The notes under the pieces are model-generated. The model saw only the letters and a list, made by a program, of their open reading frames with translations. It did no database searches and was not told the origin of the DNA. From CAYFMP01 sp964344215 (GTDB lineage Bacteria > Pseudomonadota > Alphaproteobacteria > Rhodospirillales > Casp-alpha2): a stretch of DNA of 8,035 nt. Of the stretch, positions 6,289 to 8,035 are shown piece after piece. Location of the stretch: the NCBI GenBank assembly GCA_964344215.1, contig CAYFMP010000117.1:1-8035 (forward strand). The letters are read 5' to 3'. Each line of letters begins with the position of its first letter. Positions within the stretch are counted from its first letter, which is position 1. A program made the position numbers and the translations under genes.

Positions 6289-7170
6289 TTACTGTGCTCC
6301 TTTGTCGTCTTCAGGGTTGGGGGTCTCGGCTGGCGGTACGGGGCGACTAAAAGTCAGCCTTTCGCCTGCCGGTTTTGCTGGGCCGCCGACCTTTTCCATC
6401 AGACGGCCAAGGTGGGGTTCTTCGATTTGATCTAGCCGACCGCTGCGATCCTTTGCGGGAAAGCCAAACGGGTTCAACGTGTGGCAAACAAACGCTCTGT
6501 AGGGATCCACGCCATCCGGGCTGACTTCGGCCATGGCGATGACTTCATCGACGATGCCGGGGAGTTCGTTGCCAGTCTTTGAGCCATCGATTTGGGGAAC
6601 AAAGGTCTTGCGATTGAAATCATCGAGCTTCTCGTCGAGGATTCCAACAAACCAAACGTTCTTGCCACGGGTGTGCTGAAGGTGCGTGAGCCAGGCGATC
6701 ATCTCCTGGCCGTGGAGACCATAAGCACCACGCATGTCAGGCTTGCCGGTGCGCTCAGAAATTGCCTGCGGCTGGCCTTTGGCCCATTGGAAACACAGAC
6801 GTCCCGCAACCGTGATGCTGTCGATAAAGACCGTCTGGTACTTATCCAGCGCTGCCGGATCGCCAAACTGCTCACAAACCGCGTCATAGTGGGCCTGGCT
6901 ATAGACCTGATCGTCACGCAAAGCCGGGTTTGGACCGCCGATGAAGACCGCGAAATCACGGCATTCAACCCAGGTGCGAGGCCGAATGGTATCTCCGGAC
7001 CAGCCTTCGATCGCCAGATCCCCTGCCTCCAAATCGAAGAACAAGGTGGACTGGGCATCCAGCGTCCAAAGCAGTGAGGTTTTGCCGATACCGGACTTGC
7101 CGAAGATGCAGCCTTTAATGCCGCGCTGCTCCGATAACCGTTCATCGGCGGAAATGATGGGGAGCGTCAT
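6289..7170 (-). CDS. Sak4-like phage recombination ATPase (AAA_24-type P-loop protein), 293 aa
   Basis: RecA-fold ATPase of the kind phages use as single-strand-annealing or strand-exchange proteins. Walker A is GKSGIGKT (24-31); Walker B is TVFIDSIT (113-120) with D117 and S118 in the nucleotide-switch position. FFDLEAGDLAI (44-54) follows the first lobe, and the MRGAYGLHGQEMIAWLTHLQH stretch (146-166) is a hallmark of this family. The last 30 residues are Pro/Glu rich and probably disordered. ATG at 7170 overlaps the upstream TGA (TGATG), with AAGGGGGG seven bases before it. A GTG one codon earlier is possible. The adjoining SSB-like gene, and a nuclease further down the operon, support a homologous-recombination role. 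The family call is good; in vivo annealing activity is inferred. Confidence 0.8.
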   Translation of the reverse strand: MTLPIISADERLSEQRGIKGCIFGKSGIGKTSLLWTLDAQSTLFFDLEAGDLAIEGWSGDTIRPRTWVECRDFAVFIGGPNPALRDDQVYSQAHYDAVCEQFGDPAALDKYQTVFIDSITVAGRLCFQWAKGQPQAISERTGKPDMRGAYGLHGQEMIAWLTHLQHTRGKNVWFVGILDEKLDDFNRKTFVPQIDGSKTGNELPGIVDEVIAMAEVSPDGVDPYRAFVCHTLNPFGFPAKDRSGRLDQIEEPHLGRLMEKVGGPAKPAGERLTFSRPVPPAETPNPEDDKGAQ

Positions 7171-7466
7171 CACTTGCCCCCCTTCTTCGAAGTCACCGCA
7201 TCAAGGGCATTGTCTGCCCCCAAGGATCCGTTCTTGCGGGCCATGTCGTAGACCCGACGCAGTGCATCGATTTCTCCGTAAATCGCAGAGGATTTGGCCT
7301 GCAAAGCCAACTGGGCAAAAGCAATGTCATCAATGGACGCTGCCTCAATGGGTTTGATCACCTCTTCCTGGCAATCGCCCAAAGGCGGGATCCGGATGGT
7401 ATCGGGAAGATCCGCGAGATAGCTGTTGTCTTCACGCAGGCGTTCGAGTTTGGTCTTGGCGGTCAT
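7170..7466 (-). CDS. Unrecognised small phage protein, 98 aa
   Basis: I do not recognise this protein. It is charged and probably mostly helical in its second half (residues about 44-85), with PIEAASIDD around 39-47 and a lysine-rich C-terminal end (KKGGK). No cysteine pair, signal peptide or membrane segment is visible. It is probably real: its start forms an ATGA junction with the preceding stop, GAGGTG lies about five bases upstream of ATG 7466, and its own stop overlaps the Sak4-like start. Its fixed place just upstream of that gene hints at an accessory in the recombination step, which is inference. Confidence 0.65.
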   Translation of the reverse strand: MTAKTKLERLREDNSYLADLPDTIRIPPLGDCQEEVIKPIEAASIDDIAFAQLALQAKSSAIYGEIDALRRVYDMARKNGSLGADNALDAVTSKKGGK

Positions 7467-7951
7467 GATTGCACCTCATCGTTCAGGGAAAGTTGGTAGG
7501 AGGCTTTGCCGACACGCACGGTCCTTGCGCCCTCAAACGCCGAGCGGATATGGCTCGGCCAAGCGGCGTATTTGCGTTCGGAAACCTTGATGGTGATGTC
7601 GACGTATTCAGCCGGGTCATCGCCCTCGGCCTTCATGCGCTCAACAAGCTGAGAAAGCTGGGATTGGTCCCAGGCGACCTTTTTGGGAAGATCGGCAACG
7701 ACCTGCGCCAGACCTTCATTGAAGCGAACCGTACCCGTGTCTTTGCCGAGGGCTGCGCGGGCTTCTCTCGCCTGAAGGGAAAAACGGCACTCAAGAGCAC
7801 TGTCGAACCGATCCTTCATCAGCTTTGTGATGGTGAGCCGTTCGGCGATTTCACCTTGCAATGCGATCAGCTGTTCGACCGGCAGAGAGGCAATGTCCGC
7901 CACCTCCATGGCGCTCAGGTCATCTATTTGAATGCGGTTGGGGATATTCAT
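7463..7951 (-). CDS. Unrecognised phage protein upstream of the recombination genes, 162 aa
   Basis: No function can be named. The first half is largely helical, including SLPVEQLIALQGEIAERL (23-40) and SALECRFSLQAREARAALGK. The second half carries TGTVRF followed by ADLPKKVAWDQSQL, then EYVDITIKVSERKYAAWPSH, resembling a conserved small domain I recall from proteins next to phage recombinases in alphaproteobacteria, without an assigned role. ATG 7951 is preferred because AAGGGGG lies five bases upstream, overlapping the stop of the previous gene. The frame is open to the window edge, but upstream starts (TTG 8020, ATG 7969) would overlap that gene and lack a ribosome site. It ends by an ATGA overlap with the next gene. 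Confidence 0.7.
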   Translation of the reverse strand: MNIPNRIQIDDLSAMEVADIASLPVEQLIALQGEIAERLTITKLMKDRFDSALECRFSLQAREARAALGKDTGTVRFNEGLAQVVADLPKKVAWDQSQLSQLVERMKAEGDDPAEYVDITIKVSERKYAAWPSHIRSAFEGARTVRVGKASYQLSLNDEVQS

Positions 7952-7956
7952 GGCGG

Positions 7957-7963
7957 CCCCCTT
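7957..7963 (-). promoter_or_regulatory. Shine-Dalgarno site that fixes the start at 7951
   Basis: AAGGGGG on the minus strand, five bases before ATG 7951. It overlaps the TAA stop of the upstream gene, so translation is likely coupled. This supports the short start rather than the open frame that runs to the window edge. Confidence 0.6.
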
Positions 7964-8035
7964 ACGCATAGAGATCGTTCGGGGTTTCGGTGGTGCTTTT
8001 GCAGAGGTTGTCTGCTTCAAAAGCTTCCACGTCTT
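7962..8035 (-). CDS. C-terminal tail of an upstream gene (cut by window edge), possibly a small HTH/excisionase-like protein
   Basis: A 23-residue reading frame enters from the right edge and ends at TAA 7962-7964, ten bases before the next start. It begins DVEAFEADNLCK, the type of ending often seen after the wing of small MerR/excisionase-like DNA-binding proteins (R-x-D-V-x-A-F), and ends NDLYA. The exact stop-to-ribosome-site spacing supports it as a real gene end. Too little is present to identify the protein; the HTH reading is a guess from the D-V-x-A-F word alone. Confidence 0.5.
   Translation of the reverse strand, partial: DVEAFEADNLCKSTTETPNDLYA

Noticed and set aside
7463..8020. 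Longer 185-residue version of the 162-residue gene, starting at TTG 8020
   Set aside because: It would overlap the real gene end in another frame (stop at 7962) and has no ribosome site; ATG 7951 has one.

Overview
The window is a compact, single-strand block of phage or prophage DNA replication and recombination genes. Every supported gene lies on the minus strand, so transcription runs from the right end to the left. Gene content and protein style (a Sak4-like ATPase, a TOPRIM/RepA-type primase-helicase, a small cysteine protein resembling DUF6511) suggest a temperate phage or prophage of an alphaproteobacterium. The moderately high GC and the GGAGG ribosome-binding sites fit this. The host assignment is inference. 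No capsid, tail, integrase, repressor or clear host housekeeping gene is present, so this is only the replication module of a larger element.

In order of transcription: a gene tail at the right edge (7962-8035); two unrecognised small proteins (7463-7951, 7170-7466); a Sak4-like P-loop ATPase (6289-7170) and a possible single-strand-DNA-binding partner (5663-6286); a superfamily II DEAH helicase with a zinc ribbon (3974-5650); a small four-cysteine protein (3566-3970); a RecB/Cas4-type nuclease with the four cysteines of an iron-sulfur cluster (2805-3566); and a 734-residue primase-helicase (604-2808). After a 316-base non-coding gap comes the start of a RuvC-like Holliday junction resolvase, cut by the left edge (1-287). 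From 7951 down to 604 the genes touch or overlap (ATGA or TGATG junctions) or lie a few bases apart. This indicates one translationally coupled operon whose promoter is outside the window, to the right.

Together the genes look like a self-contained replication and homologous-recombination kit: priming and unwinding, strand annealing with an ssDNA-binding partner, end processing, and junction resolution.

The only substantial non-coding stretch, 288-603, is not empty. It carries five copies of the 8-mer CAGAAATC in both orientations with roughly 26-28 base spacing, a 9-base tandem repeat, a long inverted repeat and a cluster of overlapping hairpins. It is the best candidate in the window for something undescribed: a phage origin or control region next to the primase-helicase gene, followed by a REP-like palindromic element.
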